Source: Caenimonas aquaedulcis
Lineage (GTDB): Bacteria; Pseudomonadota; Gammaproteobacteria; Burkholderiales; Burkholderiaceae_C
Direction: 5' to 3'
Length of the DNA stretch: 64,000 nt
NCBI RefSeq assembly: GCF_015831345.1
Contig: NZ_JADWYS010000001.1
Span: 504,022-568,021 of the forward strand
The notes under the pieces were generated by a model. It saw nothing but the letters and a program-made list of their open reading frames with translations. It did no database searches and was not told where the DNA came from. The first letter of the stretch is position 1. Each line of letters starts with the position of its first letter. Shown here piece by piece: positions 33,001-47,944 of this stretch. Position numbers and translations under genes: made by a program.

Positions 33001-33495
33001 CTACGCCGGTGCTGGCAATGCAAGCTGGGCAGCCTGCGCCACGCGCACGCAATCCTTGATGTGCTCCTCCCCGATGTAGCGCAGCGCGGTGTAGCCCATG
33101 ACGGCCGCGACCGCCTGGCCCGCCAGCGGAACGTACTTCGCCGCCTGCGTCGCCGTGAGCCGCATGCCCGCCTTCTTCGCCATGCGAAGCACCAGGTCGC
33201 GCGTGACGAACTTGCCGATCAGCACGGATCCCACCATGGCGAGCGCTTTCTGCACCTGCTCGCGCTTGTGGGCGGGCAGCGCGTCGAGCTGCTGGGGCGT
33301 GAGCCCGAATTCCGCGTTGATCGCGGGGATGAGCTGGGTCAGGAGCGCCGCATCGACCGCCCAGTCGAGGCCGGGGACAGGCACCGTGGCGGCCACCGCG
33401 CCAGCGAGCGCGCGCCGGTTCAGGAGCTTGCGGCTCCGGCGCACCGCGTCGATGAGGATGAGGTTGTCTTCGGCGAGCTGAAGGGCAGTGGGCAT
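33001..33495 (-). CDS. conserved-looking hypothetical protein
   Basis: Protein of 164 residues with no recognised function. It has a helical N-terminus, a hydrophobic stretch near 28-52 (ALAGAVAATVPVPGLDWAVD), a charged middle, and a second hydrophobic Ala/Val-rich stretch near 118-140 (YVPLAGQAVAAVMGYTALRY). The pattern resembles small membrane-associated proteins related to EcsC or DUF697-like families, but I am not certain. It lies 18 bases downstream of the ABC-F stop on the same strand and could share its transcript. Confidence 0.65.
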   Translation of the reverse strand: MPTALQLAEDNLILIDAVRRSRKLLNRRALAGAVAATVPVPGLDWAVDAALLTQLIPAINAEFGLTPQQLDALPAHKREQVQKALAMVGSVLIGKFVTRDLVLRMAKKAGMRLTATQAAKYVPLAGQAVAAVMGYTALRYIGEEHIKDCVRVAQAAQLALPAPA

Positions 33496-33513
33496 ATGCC
33501 CACTATGCCGCCA

Positions 33514-35429
<1,916 letters not shown>

Positions 35430-35433
<4 letters not shown>

Positions 35434-36671
35434 TTCTTGCCCAGCTTTGCAAATGCGTTCGCGAAGTCTGCCAGCAGGTCCGCCTGCGCCTCGATGCCCA
35501 CGGACAGGCGAATAAGCGAATCGGCGATCTCCATGGTCTGCCGCTGCTCCGCGCCCATCTCCCAGAAGATCGTGTGCGCCACGGGAATGGCGAGCGTGCG
35601 GTTGTCGCCGAGGTGGCTGGACTTGATGACGAGCTCCAGCGCATTGAGCACTTCGAAGGGCGAGACGCCGTCGACGGTCTCGAAGCTCAGCAGGGCGCCG
35701 AAGCTCTTGAACAACTTTCCCGCGCGTTCATGCTGCGCATGGCTCGCCAGGCCTGGGTAGTGCACCTTCGAGACCAAGGGCTGCGCCTCGAGCCACTGCG
35801 CGAGCGCCATGGCGTTCGAACACGCACGCTCCATGCGCAGGGTGAGGGTCTCCGCGCCGGCGGCGATGCGGTGGCCGTGTTCGGAGCTGAGCGTCGCGCC
35901 CATGTCGCGCAGGCCCTTCTTCTTGATCTGCAGCAGTCCCCACGCCGTCGGCGCGCCCTTGCGATAGGCGGGCAGCAGGTTGGGATAGGCGCCCCAGTCG
36001 AAGAGGCCCGTGTCGGAGACCGAACCGCCCAGCGCATTGCCGTGGCCACAGATCGACTTGCTGAGCGAATGGATCACCAGCGACGCCTGCACCGCCTTCG
36101 GCTGGAAGAGGGCGGGCGTGGTCATGGTGCTGTCCACGATGTAGACGATGCCGCGCGGCCGGCACAGCTTGCCGATGCCTTCTAGGTCGGCGATCTGCGT
36201 GCGGGGGTTCGCGATGGTCTCGACGAACACAATCCGGGTTTCCGTGCGAAGCGCCGCTTCGACGGCGGCGGCCTGCGTCGCATCGACCAGCGTGACTTCG
36301 CAGCCGAGCTGCGAGAGCGTGTTCATCCAGCTGGCGGTGTTGCCGAAGAGGAAGCGGCTGGCGACGACGTGGTCGCCCTTCTTGAGCAGTGCCAGCATGG
36401 TCGAACAGACGGCGGCCATGCCGGTCGCGAAGGACACCGTGCCGACGGCGTCTTCCATGAGGCTGATCTTGGCCTCCAGCGCCTGCGTGGTCGGGTTGCC
36501 CTGGCGGCCGTACACGTGCCCGCTCTTGTCGCCCTGGAAGACGGCCGTGAGCTCTTCGGCGGTGTTGTAGCCGTAGGCGGTGGCGATGTGCAGCGGCTTG
36601 AGCACGGCGCCGTGCTCGACGCCGCCCAGGCGGTCCGCATGCAGGATGCGGGTGGTGATGTCCTTGGTCAT
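35430..36671 (-). CDS. Cys/Met metabolism PLP-dependent enzyme (cystathionine gamma-synthase family)
   Basis: PLP enzyme of 413 residues in the trans-sulfuration fold. Visible are YGRQGNPTTQALEAKISLME, FATGMAAVCSTMLALLKKGD, ETIANPRTQIADLEGI and the PLP-lysine segment LVIHSLSKSICGHGNALGGS. It could be a cystathionine gamma-synthase, O-acetylhomoserine sulfhydrylase or methionine gamma-lyase; sequence reading alone does not decide. It lies 63 bases after prmB and is coupled to the ABC-F gene by ATGA. Cytoplasmic. Confidence 0.88.
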
Positions 36672-36734
36672 AAGCCCTCTATTGTCGCCGGTGGGGGACG
36701 TGCCTGCTTCCGCCGGGTCATCGGGGGAAGTTGC

Positions 36735-37604
36735 CTAGGCGAGCGCCGCCAAGGCCTCCCGCGTGACCAAAAGCACCTGGTCCTCCCCCGCGCTGGTCTC
36801 CAGCCACGCCACTTCCAGCGCCGGAAACGCGGCCTCGAAGTGTTCGCGCTCGTTGCCGATCTCCAGCACCAGCACCGCGTTGTCCGTCATTCGCGCAGGC
36901 GCATCGCGGAGCATCGCCCGGATGAAGTCCATGCCGTCGGGGCCACCGGCCAAGGCCAGTTCGGGCTCCGCGCGGTATTCCTCGGGAAGCTGCGCCATGC
37001 TCTGCGCATTGACGTAGGGCGGATTGCACAAGATTAGGTCATAAAGCCCTGACAGCGAGGCAAAACCGTCGGATTCGACCAGCCGCACGCGATCCTGCAC
37101 GCCGTGCTTTTCGACGTTGATGCGGGCGACTTCCAGCGCCTCCGGCGAGATGTCCGCGCCATCCACTTGGACGTCGGGATAGGTGAGCGCCGCCAGCACC
37201 GCCAGGCTGCCGTTGCCCGTGCAAAGGTCCAGCACGCGCTTTGTCTCGTCCGACAGCCACGCGTCGATCGTCCCATCGGCGAGCAACTCCGCGATGAAGC
37301 TGCGCGGGACGATCGCGCGCTCGTCGACGTAGAAGGGCACGCCTTGCAGCCAGGCTTCGCGCGTGAGGTAGGCGGCGGGCTTGCGCGTCGCGATACGCTC
37401 CTCGATGAGCTCCGCGACGCTGTCCTCCTGCTGCGGCGACACCGCCATGTCCGCGGCGCCTTCCAGGTCGTCGATCGGCAGGCCCAGCTGCCACAGCACC
37501 AGCCATGCGGCTTCATCGAACGCGTTGGTCGTGCCGTGGCCGAAGGCGACGCCCGCGGCCTCGAGCCGCGCCGTGCCCGTCTCCACCAGCTCGATCAGCG
37601 TCAT
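36735..37604 (-). CDS. prmB: ribosomal protein L3 N5-glutamine methyltransferase
   Basis: SAM-dependent methyltransferase of 289 residues that modifies a glutamine of 50S protein L3. The SAM site [17 protein letters not shown] and the catalytic NPPY in [20 protein letters not shown] are present. The motif [16 protein letters not shown] (here [18 protein letters not shown]) is diagnostic of PrmB/PrmC. The C-terminal [10 protein letters not shown] matches the family. ATG at 37604 overlaps the dapE stop by 4 bases. Confidence 0.94.
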   Translation of the reverse strand: MTLIELVETGTARLEAAGVAFGHGTTNAFDEAAWLVLWQLGLPIDDLEGAADMAVSPQQEDSVAELIEERIATRKPAAYLTREAWLQGVPFYVDERAIVPRSFIAELLADGTIDAWLSDETKRVLDLCTGNGSLAVLAALTYPDVQVDGADISPEALEVARINVEKHGVQDRVRLVESDGFASLSGLYDLILCNPPYVNAQSMAQLPEEYRAEPELALAGGPDGMDFIRAMLRDAPARMTDNAVLVLEIGNEREHFEAAFPALEVAWLETSAGEDQVLLVTREALAALA

Positions 37605-38776
37605 GGCCGGGCCGCGATGGCCTCGAGGGTTTCCATCGTGCGGCGGTAGATGTTCTTCAGGGGTTCGATGTCCGCCACCACCACGTGTTCGTCGATCTTG
37701 TGGATGCTGGCGTTGAGCGGCCCGAATTCGATCACCTGGGGGCAGATGCGAGAGATGAAGCGCCCGTCGCTGGTGCCGCCCGTGGTGGACAGCTCGGTCT
37801 CCACGCCGGTTTCCGCGCGGATCGCGCCAGTCACCGCCTGCACGAGGTCGCCCGGCGTCGTGAGGAAGGGCAGGCCGCCGACGACCCAGTCGAGCTGGTA
37901 GTCCAGCCCGTGGCGGTCCAGCAGTTCGTGCGTGCGCTTCTGCAACCCTTCCGGTGTGCAGTCGCTGGAGTAGCGGAAGTTGAAGTCCACCACCACCGTG
38001 CCGGGGATCACGTTGCCCGCGCCCGTGCCCGCGTGGATGTTGCTCACCTGCCAGCTCGTGGGCTGGAAGAATTCGTTGCCCTTGTCCCACTGCACCGTCG
38101 CGAGTTCGGCGAGGGCGGGCAATGCGAGGTGGACCGGGTTCTTCGCGAGCTGCGGATAGGCGATGTGGCCCTGGACGCCCTTGACCGTGAGCTTGCCGCT
38201 CATGGTGCCGCGCCGGCCGTTCTTGATCATGTCGCCCAGGCGCTCGACCGAGGTCGGCTCGCCGACGATGCACCAATCGAGCTTCTCGCCGCGCGCCTTC
38301 AGGCGGTCGCAGACGACCACGGTTCCGTCCACGCTGGGCCCCTCTTCATCGCTCGTGATCAGCAGGGCGATGGACAGGGCGGGGTTCGGGTGGGCCGCCA
38401 GGAATTCTTCCGCCGCCACGGTGAAGGCGGCAATACCGGTCTTCATGTCCGACGCACCGCGGCCGTAGAGCTTGCCGTCGCGGTGCGAGGGCGTGAAAGG
38501 GTCGCTGGTCCACTGGTCCAGCGGGCCGGTGGGCACGACGTCGGTATGGCCGGCGAAGACCAGCGTGCGGCCCGCCCCGGGGGTCGCTTCGAGTCGGCCC
38601 GGCCGCTTGGCCCAGAGGTTGGTCACCCGGAAATTCTCCGGGCCGCTCGCGATGGTCTCGCAGGCGAAACCGAGCGGCTTCAGCCGTTGCGACAGGATGT
38701 CCTGGCACCCGCCGTCTTCCGGCGTGACCGAGCGGCGGGAGATGAGTTGTTCGGTGAGGTGGAGGGCGCGCGACAT
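37601..38776 (-). CDS. dapE: succinyl-diaminopimelate desuccinylase
   Basis: Dinuclear zinc hydrolase of 391 residues in the lysine/meso-diaminopimelate pathway. Metal motifs are [35 protein letters not shown] and [31 protein letters not shown] and the C-terminal [12 protein letters not shown] are also typical. Usual length about 375-390. In line with dapC and dapD, separated from dapD by pilU, and coupled to prmB. Confidence 0.97.
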   Translation of the reverse strand: MSRALHLTEQLISRRSVTPEDGGCQDILSQRLKPLGFACETIASGPENFRVTNLWAKRPGRLEATPGAGRTLVFAGHTDVVPTGPLDQWTSDPFTPSHRDGKLYGRGASDMKTGIAAFTVAAEEFLAAHPNPALSIALLITSDEEGPSVDGTVVVCDRLKARGEKLDWCIVGEPTSVERLGDMIKNGRRGTMSGKLTVKGVQGHIAYPQLAKNPVHLALPALAELATVQWDKGNEFFQPTSWQVSNIHAGTGAGNVIPGTVVVDFNFRYSSDCTPEGLQKRTHELLDRHGLDYQLDWVVGGLPFLTTPGDLVQAVTGAIRAETGVETELSTTGGTSDGRFISRICPQVIEFGPLNASIHKIDEHVVVADIEPLKNIYRRTMETLEAIAARP

Positions 38777-38789
38777 CGGGGACTGGATC

Positions 38790-39947
38790 TCAGTGCTTCA
38801 CGTCCAGCGTGATTTCGGTGAAGGACGGTTCGTCCTGCAGGTCTTCCTCGGACGCGCCTTCCTCGACGACATCCTTGTCCTTGCCGGCGAAGTCGTTCTG
38901 CAGGCGCCACTGCAGGTTGGTCGGCGAGTCCGCGTAGGCGAGGCCCTCCTTCTTGTCCACGGTGCCGTCGACGATCAAACGGGCGATGTCCATCTCGAAG
39001 GTCTGCGAGCCCTCGGCCATGGCTTTCTCCATCGCTTCCTTCACGCCGGAGAAGTCGCCCTTCTCGATCAGCTCGGAGATCAGCTTGGTATTGATCATCA
39101 CCTCCACCGCCGGCGCGCGGCCGCCGTGCACGGTGCGCAGCAGGCGCTGCGACACGATCGCCTTCAAGGCGGCGGCCAGGTCGCCCAGCATGGTGGGGCG
39201 CACTTCGACCGGGTAGAAGGACAGGATGCGGTTGAGCGCCTGGTAGCTGTTGTTCGCGTGCATCGTGGCCAGGCACAGGTGGCCCGACTGCGCATAGGCG
39301 ATCGCGGCGGACATGGTTTCACGGTCGCGGATTTCGCCGATCAGGATCACGTCGGGCGCCTGGCGCAATGCGTTCTTCAGCGCCGTCTGCATCGATTGCG
39401 TGTCGCTGCCGACCTCGCGCTGGTTGACTACCGACTTCTTGTTCTTGAAAAGGAATTCGACGGGGTCCTCGATGGTGAGGATGTGGCCGCTGGCCTTCTC
39501 GTTGCGGAAATCCATCATCGACGCGAGCGTCGTGCTCTTGCCCGCGCCGGTGGAGCCGACCATCAGCAGCAGGCCGCGCTTTTCCATGATGAGGTCCCCC
39601 AGCACCATCGGCACCGAGAGCGAGGCGAGGGGCGGGATGTCCTGCGTGATGTAGCGGATCACCGCAGCGTAGGTGCCGCGCTGGCGCATCGCGGAAAAGC
39701 GGAAGTTGCCCACGCCTTCGATGGCCTGCGCCATGTTCAGCTCCCCGCTTTCCTCGAGTTCCTCGATGCGCGACGCGGGCAACACCTCGGCCAGCAGCGC
39801 CTTGGGCGCATCCGGCGGCAGCAGCTGGTTGTTGATCGGCAGGCACTGCCCGTTGATCTTGATCAGCGCGGGCGCATGGGCGGACAGGTAGACGTCCGAG
39901 GCCTTCTTCTCGCCCATCAGGCGCAGGATGCGTTCCATCGTGGACAT
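38790..39947 (-). CDS. pilU: type IV pilus retraction ATPase, PilU/PilT family
   Basis: Hexameric motor ATPase of 385 residues that works with PilT to retract pili at the inner membrane. It has Walker [20 protein letters not shown], the Asp box [13 protein letters not shown], Walker B/His box [20 protein letters not shown] and [16 protein letters not shown]. The acidic C-terminal tail ([14 protein letters not shown]) and N-terminus [20 protein letters not shown] favour PilU over PilT. It lies between dapD and dapE on the same strand. PilT itself is not in the window. Confidence 0.9.
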   Translation of the reverse strand: MSTMERILRLMGEKKASDVYLSAHAPALIKINGQCLPINNQLLPPDAPKALLAEVLPASRIEELEESGELNMAQAIEGVGNFRFSAMRQRGTYAAVIRYITQDIPPLASLSVPMVLGDLIMEKRGLLLMVGSTGAGKSTTLASMMDFRNEKASGHILTIEDPVEFLFKNKKSVVNQREVGSDTQSMQTALKNALRQAPDVILIGEIRDRETMSAAIAYAQSGHLCLATMHANNSYQALNRILSFYPVEVRPTMLGDLAAALKAIVSQRLLRTVHGGRAPAVEVMINTKLISELIEKGDFSGVKEAMEKAMAEGSQTFEMDIARLIVDGTVDKKEGLAYADSPTNLQWRLQNDFAGKDKDVVEEGASEEDLQDEPSFTEITLDVKH

Positions 39948-39965
39948 GTGTATGCCTTCCTGTGG

Positions 39966-40790
39966 TTAGTCGCGCAGCAGGTCGTTGAGGCTCGTCTTGG
40001 AGCGGGTCTGCGCGTCGACCTTCTTCACGATCACCGCGCAGTAGAGGCTGTACTTGCCGTCGGCGCTGGGCAGGTTGCCCGACACGACGACCGACCCGGC
40101 CGGGACGCGGCCGTAGCTCACCTTGCCCGTCTCGCGGTCGTAGATCTTGGTGCTCTGGCCGATGTACACCCCCATCGACAACACGGAGTTTTCCTCGACG
40201 ATCACGCCCTCGACGACTTCCGAGCGTGCGCCGATGAAGCAGTTGTCCTCGATGATGGTCGGGCCCGCCTGCAGCGGCTCCAGCACGCCGCCGATGCCCA
40301 CGCCGCCCGACAGGTGCACGCCCTTGCCGATCTGCGCGCAGCTGCCCACCGTGGCCCAGGTGTCCACCATGGTGCCTTCGTCGACGTAGGCGCCGATGTT
40401 CACGTAGCTGGGCATGAGGATGGCGCCCTTGGCGATGAAGCTGCCGCGCCGCGCGACCGCCGGGGGCACGACGCGCACGCCGGTCGCGGCCATTTCGTCG
40501 GCCGACAGGTGCGCGAACTTGGTCTGCACCTTGTCGTAGAACCCGAGGTCCCCGGCCTTCACGACCTGGTTGTCCTTGAGGCGGAAGGACAGGAGCACAG
40601 CCTTCTTGATCCACTGGTGCACCGTCCACTGGCCCACGCCCTGGCGCGTGGCGACGCGCAGGTGGCCGTTGTTCAGCTCGGCGATGACGTGCTCGACGGC
40701 GTCGGCGACTTCCTTCGGGGCCGAGGCGGCGGAAATGCTGGCGCGGTTCTCCCACGCGGCGTCGATGATTTGCTGGAGCTGTTGGGTCAT
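39966..40790 (-). CDS. dapD: tetrahydrodipicolinate N-succinyltransferase
   Basis: Left-handed beta-helix acyltransferase of 274 residues (the family norm) that succinylates tetrahydrodipicolinate. Hexapeptide-repeat regions include [40 protein letters not shown] and [20 protein letters not shown]; the succinyl-CoA-site [13 protein letters not shown] is also present. ATG at 40790, 10 bases after dapC. Cytoplasmic; feeds lysine and peptidoglycan synthesis. Confidence 0.98.
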   Translation of the reverse strand: MTQQLQQIIDAAWENRASISAASAPKEVADAVEHVIAELNNGHLRVATRQGVGQWTVHQWIKKAVLLSFRLKDNQVVKAGDLGFYDKVQTKFAHLSADEMAATGVRVVPPAVARRGSFIAKGAILMPSYVNIGAYVDEGTMVDTWATVGSCAQIGKGVHLSGGVGIGGVLEPLQAGPTIIEDNCFIGARSEVVEGVIVEENSVLSMGVYIGQSTKIYDRETGKVSYGRVPAGSVVVSGNLPSADGKYSLYCAVIVKKVDAQTRSKTSLNDLLRD

Positions 40791-40800
40791 GGGGTCGCTT

Positions 40801-41988
40801 TTATTTCCTGCCTTGGACGAATTGCACGATGCGCTGCGCGGCTTCCACGCACTCCGCGGTGTCGGCCACCAGCGCCATGCGCACGCGGCCGGCGCCGGGA
40901 TTGGCCCCGCCCGTCTCGCGGCCGAGGTAGCTGCCCGGCAGCACGGTGACATTGTATTGAGCCAGCAGGTCGCGGGCGAAGTCCTCGTCGCTCCCCGGCA
41001 CGCCCGCCCAGAGGTAGAAGCCGGCATCGGGCAGCTGCACGTCCAGCACCTTGGCGAGCAGGGGGGTGACTTCGGCGAACTTCTTGCGGTACAAGGCCCG
41101 GTTCTGTACCACGTGCTCCTCGTCGCTCCACGCCGCGATGCTGGCCGCCTGCACCACGGGGCTCATGGCGCTGCCGTGGTAGGTGCGATACAGCAGGAAT
41201 TTCCTGATCAGGGCCGAGTCGCCCATCACGAACCCGCTGCGCATGCCGGGGACGTTGCTGCGCTTGGAGAGGCTGGTGAAGGAGACCAGGTTGCGGAAGT
41301 CGCTTCGGCCGAGTTTCGCCGCCGCCTGCAGGCCGCCGAGCGGCGCCTCGTCGCGGAAGTAGATCTCGCTGTAGCACTCGTCGGACGCGATCACGAAGCC
41401 ATGCCGGTCGGACAGCTCGAAGAGTTTCTGCCACTCCTCCAGCGGCATCACCGCGCCCGTGGGATTGCCGGGCGAGCACACGAAGAGCAGCTGGGTGCGC
41501 ACCCAGACCTCCGCCGGAACGCTGTCCCAGTCGGCGGCGAAGTTGCGCTTCGGGTCGTTCGCGACGTAGTGCGGCTGCGCGCCGGCGAGAATCGCCGCGC
41601 CCTCGTAGATCTGGTAGAACGGGTTGGGGCAGACGACGTAGGGCCGCTTGCCCCCGTCGATCACCGTTTGGGCAAATGCGAACAGCGCCTCCCGCGAGCC
41701 GTTGACCGGCAGCATTTGCGTGTTGGCGTCCAGCGCGAGGCCGTAGCGCTTCATCATCCAGAGGCGGAAAGCGTCGCGAAGCTTCGGCTCGCCGGCCGTG
41801 TTGGGGTAGCTCGCGAGGCCGCCGAGGGAATCGACCAGGGCCTGCTTGATGAAGTCGGGGGTCGGGTGCTTGGGCTCGCCGATGCCAAGGCTGATCGGCC
41901 GGAACCGGGGGTTGGGCGTGACGCCCGCGACAAGTTGGCGCAGCCGCTCGAAGGGGTAGGGCTGCAGGCGGGACAACAAGGGGTTCAT
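40801..41988 (-). CDS. dapC: succinyldiaminopimelate transaminase
   Basis: Fold-type I PLP aminotransferase of 395 residues that makes N-succinyl-diaminopimelate. Visible are [51 protein letters not shown] and the PLP-lysine segment [20 protein letters not shown]. Neighbouring dapD and dapE support this role over other aspartate aminotransferase-like functions. ATG at 41988 overlaps the DUF72 stop by 4 bases. Confidence 0.94.
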   Translation of the reverse strand: MNPLLSRLQPYPFERLRQLVAGVTPNPRFRPISLGIGEPKHPTPDFIKQALVDSLGGLASYPNTAGEPKLRDAFRLWMMKRYGLALDANTQMLPVNGSREALFAFAQTVIDGGKRPYVVCPNPFYQIYEGAAILAGAQPHYVANDPKRNFAADWDSVPAEVWVRTQLLFVCSPGNPTGAVMPLEEWQKLFELSDRHGFVIASDECYSEIYFRDEAPLGGLQAAAKLGRSDFRNLVSFTSLSKRSNVPGMRSGFVMGDSALIRKFLLYRTYHGSAMSPVVQAASIAAWSDEEHVVQNRALYRKKFAEVTPLLAKVLDVQLPDAGFYLWAGVPGSDEDFARDLLAQYNVTVLPGSYLGRETGGANPGAGRVRMALVADTAECVEAAQRIVQFVQGRK

Positions 41989-42878
41989 GGACCGATTATC
42001 GGTCCCCCCAATCCGAGCTTCTCCATCAACTCGCGCGCATTGTCCGGCGCGTGCAGTTTGTCGGTGTTGTCGAAATAGCAGTACACGTCGCGCGCCTGCC
42101 GCGGCGCGGGCGGCTCCGGCGTGATGAGCCGCGCGCCGGTCGGCTGGCCGCCTTCGCTCCACGCGCGGATGCACTCCGCCCAGCGGTCCAATTGCTCGCT
42201 CGTGTAGCGGCTCTGGTACAGCTGCGTGGCGCCGTGCAGGCGCATGTAGACGAAATCGGCGGTGACGTCCTCGTACAGCGGCCAGGGGCGGGGCGTGTCG
42301 GCAACGACCCACGCGATGCGGTGCTTGCGCAGCAGGGCGATGAATGCCGGGTCCACGAAGGAGGCGTGGCGCACCTCCACCGCGTGCCGCAACCGCCTGT
42401 TGGCATCGGGCACGAGGGAGGCGCGGCCTTGCAGGCGCTCGTCGTGGCCTTGGGCGATCTGCGCCGCGGCCCCGGTCGTGCGTGGCAAGGACTTGAAGAA
42501 TGCGTCGAACACGTCATGGTCGAACTGCATGTTCGGCGGGAACTGCCACAGGAACGGGCCGAGCTTGGCGCCCAACTCGAAGAGGCCGGACGCGAGGAAG
42601 TTCGCCAGAGCGGCCTCGATGCCGCGCAACCGCAGCATGTGCGTGATGTAGCGGCTGCCCTTGACCGCGAAGACGAAGCCGGGCGGCGTCTGTCGGGCCC
42701 ATTGGGCGTAACTGGAGGGGCGCTGCAGCGAGTAGAACGAGCCATTGAGCTCGATCGACGGGAACTGCCGCGAGGCGAACTCCAGCTCCCGCGACTGCGC
42801 CAGCCCCTTCGGATAGAAATTGCCGCGCCAGGGCGTGTATCGCCAGCCGGACACGCCGATTCGGATCTTCCCTGCCAT
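41985..42878 (-). CDS. DUF72 domain protein (YecE-like)
   Basis: Protein of 297 residues with a TIM-barrel-like DUF72 fold. It begins KIRIGVSGWRYTPWRGNFYP; then FPSIELNGSFYSLQRPSSYA, FAVKGSRYITHMLRLRG, GPFLWQFPPNMQF, VEVRHASF and FVYMRLHGATQLYQSRYT are family landmarks. The activity is unknown. ATG at 42878 (MAGKIRIG) matches the family start. It is first in the minus-strand dap operon and divergent from a small lipoprotein gene. Confidence 0.9.
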   Translation of the reverse strand: MAGKIRIGVSGWRYTPWRGNFYPKGLAQSRELEFASRQFPSIELNGSFYSLQRPSSYAQWARQTPPGFVFAVKGSRYITHMLRLRGIEAALANFLASGLFELGAKLGPFLWQFPPNMQFDHDVFDAFFKSLPRTTGAAAQIAQGHDERLQGRASLVPDANRRLRHAVEVRHASFVDPAFIALLRKHRIAWVVADTPRPWPLYEDVTADFVYMRLHGATQLYQSRYTSEQLDRWAECIRAWSEGGQPTGARLITPEPPAPRQARDVYCYFDNTDKLHAPDNARELMEKLGLGGPIIGP

Positions 42879-42944
42879 GCCGCAGTATGGCTGGACGCCG
42901 CCCGGCCGTGGGGCATCCGCCGGTAACCGATGGCGCACTCGGCG

Positions 42945-42961
42945 GTATCGCGCGGCGATAC
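42945..42961. promoter_or_regulatory. 17-base palindrome in the divergent DUF72/lipoprotein gap
   Basis: GTATCGC-GCG-GCGATAC is a perfect 7-base inverted repeat in the 163-base divergent region. It could be an operator for either gene. The rest of the gap shows no clear sigma-70 boxes. Confidence 0.4.
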
Positions 42962-43041
42962 GGGGCGCAAAGTCCGGCGAGCTGCGCGGCCCGATTCACA
43001 CAATCCGCCGCACAAGCATGTGCTTGGGCCTCTGGATTCAC

Positions 43042-43473
43042 ATGAACTTCCAACGCTTCGCCAGGACCGCATCGTTCGCAGGTCTCGCGGCCGCCAGCGC
43101 GGTGCTCGCCGGCTGTTACGTCGTGCCTCTGCAAACCCCGCCGCCTGCGAGTGTTCAGCTCGCGCCGGCAGCGCCGCTGACTTTCTCGGCCCGCCTCTAC
43201 CCTTCGAACGACATGGCCGCCGCCTATGGCACGGTCATGGCCGTGGTCACCAATGACCTGAACGGTCGAGGCCACTTCACGACCAACATCAACGGCGAGA
43301 GCTTCTCCGGTGAGGCGACCCGCGTTGCGGGTTCGCGGGAAGGTGTCGCGAACGGGCTCGGAAATCGCGGCGGGTTCCTCAACTGCCGCTATGCGATGAA
43401 CTCGGCCACCATGGGAACGGGCACCTGCCAGCATTCCAACGGCGCGCAGTTCACCATGCACGTCGGCGGTTAA
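43042..43473 (+). CDS. small lipoprotein of unknown function
   Basis: Protein of 143 residues with a lipoprotein signal peptide: a positively charged MNFQRFART, an Ala-rich core and lipobox VLAGC at about residues 21-25. A Pro-rich stretch precedes a domain of about 85 residues with SNDMAAAYGTVMAVVTNDLN and GNRGGFLNCRYAMNS. Two further Cys (in LNCRY and GTCQH) may form a disulfide. The function is not recognised. An upstream in-frame ATG at 43018 is possible. Its stop overlaps the convergent YiiX-like gene by 4 bases. Confidence 0.75.
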   Translation: MNFQRFARTASFAGLAAASAVLAGCYVVPLQTPPPASVQLAPAAPLTFSARLYPSNDMAAAYGTVMAVVTNDLNGRGHFTTNINGESFSGEATRVAGSREGVANGLGNRGGFLNCRYAMNSATMGTGTCQHSNGAQFTMHVGG

Positions 43474-44237
43474 AGGCGCGCTGCCGCCACGGCCGGCTGG
43501 AACTTCAGGTGGCCGAGGTAGTGCAGCGCCTGGTGCGTGCGCACGGAGGGCACGTCGCCCTCCCGCATGTGCATGAGGTCGCCGGGGCTGATCATGCGCG
43601 GATCGGCGTCCGTGAGCGGCAGCCCCGCGCGGCGATAGGCCTCCAGCACGAACTGGGAGCAGAAGAAGCGATCGTTGCTGCCGAGGCCCAGTTGCACGGC
43701 GGCCACGCCCTGCACGCAGAAATCACGCAACGGGGAGGGCAGCAGCGGCAGTTCGCACAGCCGCCGCTCGATGGAGAACGGCGCCTGCAGCATGACGCCC
43801 ATCACGTTGTAGCGCGAGCCGGTCTGTTCGCGCGCGAACGCCTGCATCCGGCTTGCATGCTCCGGCGAGACGCCCGGATGGCGGAAGGCCACGACGGTCG
43901 ATTCCTCGGCCAGCAATTCCTCGACGGTGCGCTGCCGGATACCTTCGCCGACGGCTTCCGCCACCTTCTGGCCGCCGATGTAGATCGAAGCGTGGCTGAC
44001 CGGCGACAGGGTCAGCAGCCGGATGCCGGCGGAGGTGATGCCGTCCGCCGAAGACAGCAGGATGTCGCCGGGCTGCAGGCTGGCCGCGTCGACGAGGACG
44101 CCGCCATTGCGCGGGTTGAGCGCCGGGTTCTGGAGCACGATCTGCGCGCGACCCGTGGCGGGATGGTCCCGCACGTCGGTGGCGCATCCGGCCAGGGCGG
44201 CCAGCAGCGCGGCACACACGATCAGGCGTAACGACAT
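43470..44237 (-). CDS. YiiX-like lipoprotein, permuted NlpC/P60 (papain-like) hydrolase family
   Basis: Lipoprotein of 255 residues with lipobox LAALAGC near residue 18. The core is a circularly permuted papain-like domain: GDILLSS, His in SPVSHASIYIGGQKVAEA, and later the Cys in NDRFFCSQFVLEAYRRAGL. The His-before-Cys order marks the YiiX/YaeF branch rather than ordinary NlpC/P60. It may cleave an amide or lipid bond in the envelope; the substrate is unknown. It is divergent from smc (136 bases), with a TATCAT -10-like box at 44305 for the smc side. Confidence 0.82.
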   Translation of the reverse strand: MSLRLIVCAALLAALAGCATDVRDHPATGRAQIVLQNPALNPRNGGVLVDAASLQPGDILLSSADGITSAGIRLLTLSPVSHASIYIGGQKVAEAVGEGIRQRTVEELLAEESTVVAFRHPGVSPEHASRMQAFAREQTGSRYNVMGVMLQAPFSIERRLCELPLLPSPLRDFCVQGVAAVQLGLGSNDRFFCSQFVLEAYRRAGLPLTDADPRMISPGDLMHMREGDVPSVRTHQALHYLGHLKFQPAVAAARL

Positions 44238-44373
44238 GATTCCCCTTCCCGAAAGCCCGCCATTCTAGGCAGGCCGGGGGCGCGGCCGGCCCGGCGGGGC
44301 ACGGTATCATCCCAGCCACTCGCCGTTCCCCCCCGGGGAAGGGCCACAACAGTCAGCTTCTTCGGGCAGGGCC

Positions 44374-47889
<3,516 letters not shown>

Positions 47890-47944
47890 GCCGCCGGGCC
47901 GTCCCCGAGGCGCATTCCGCAGCGCGTGGCGCGGAGGTTTGCCG

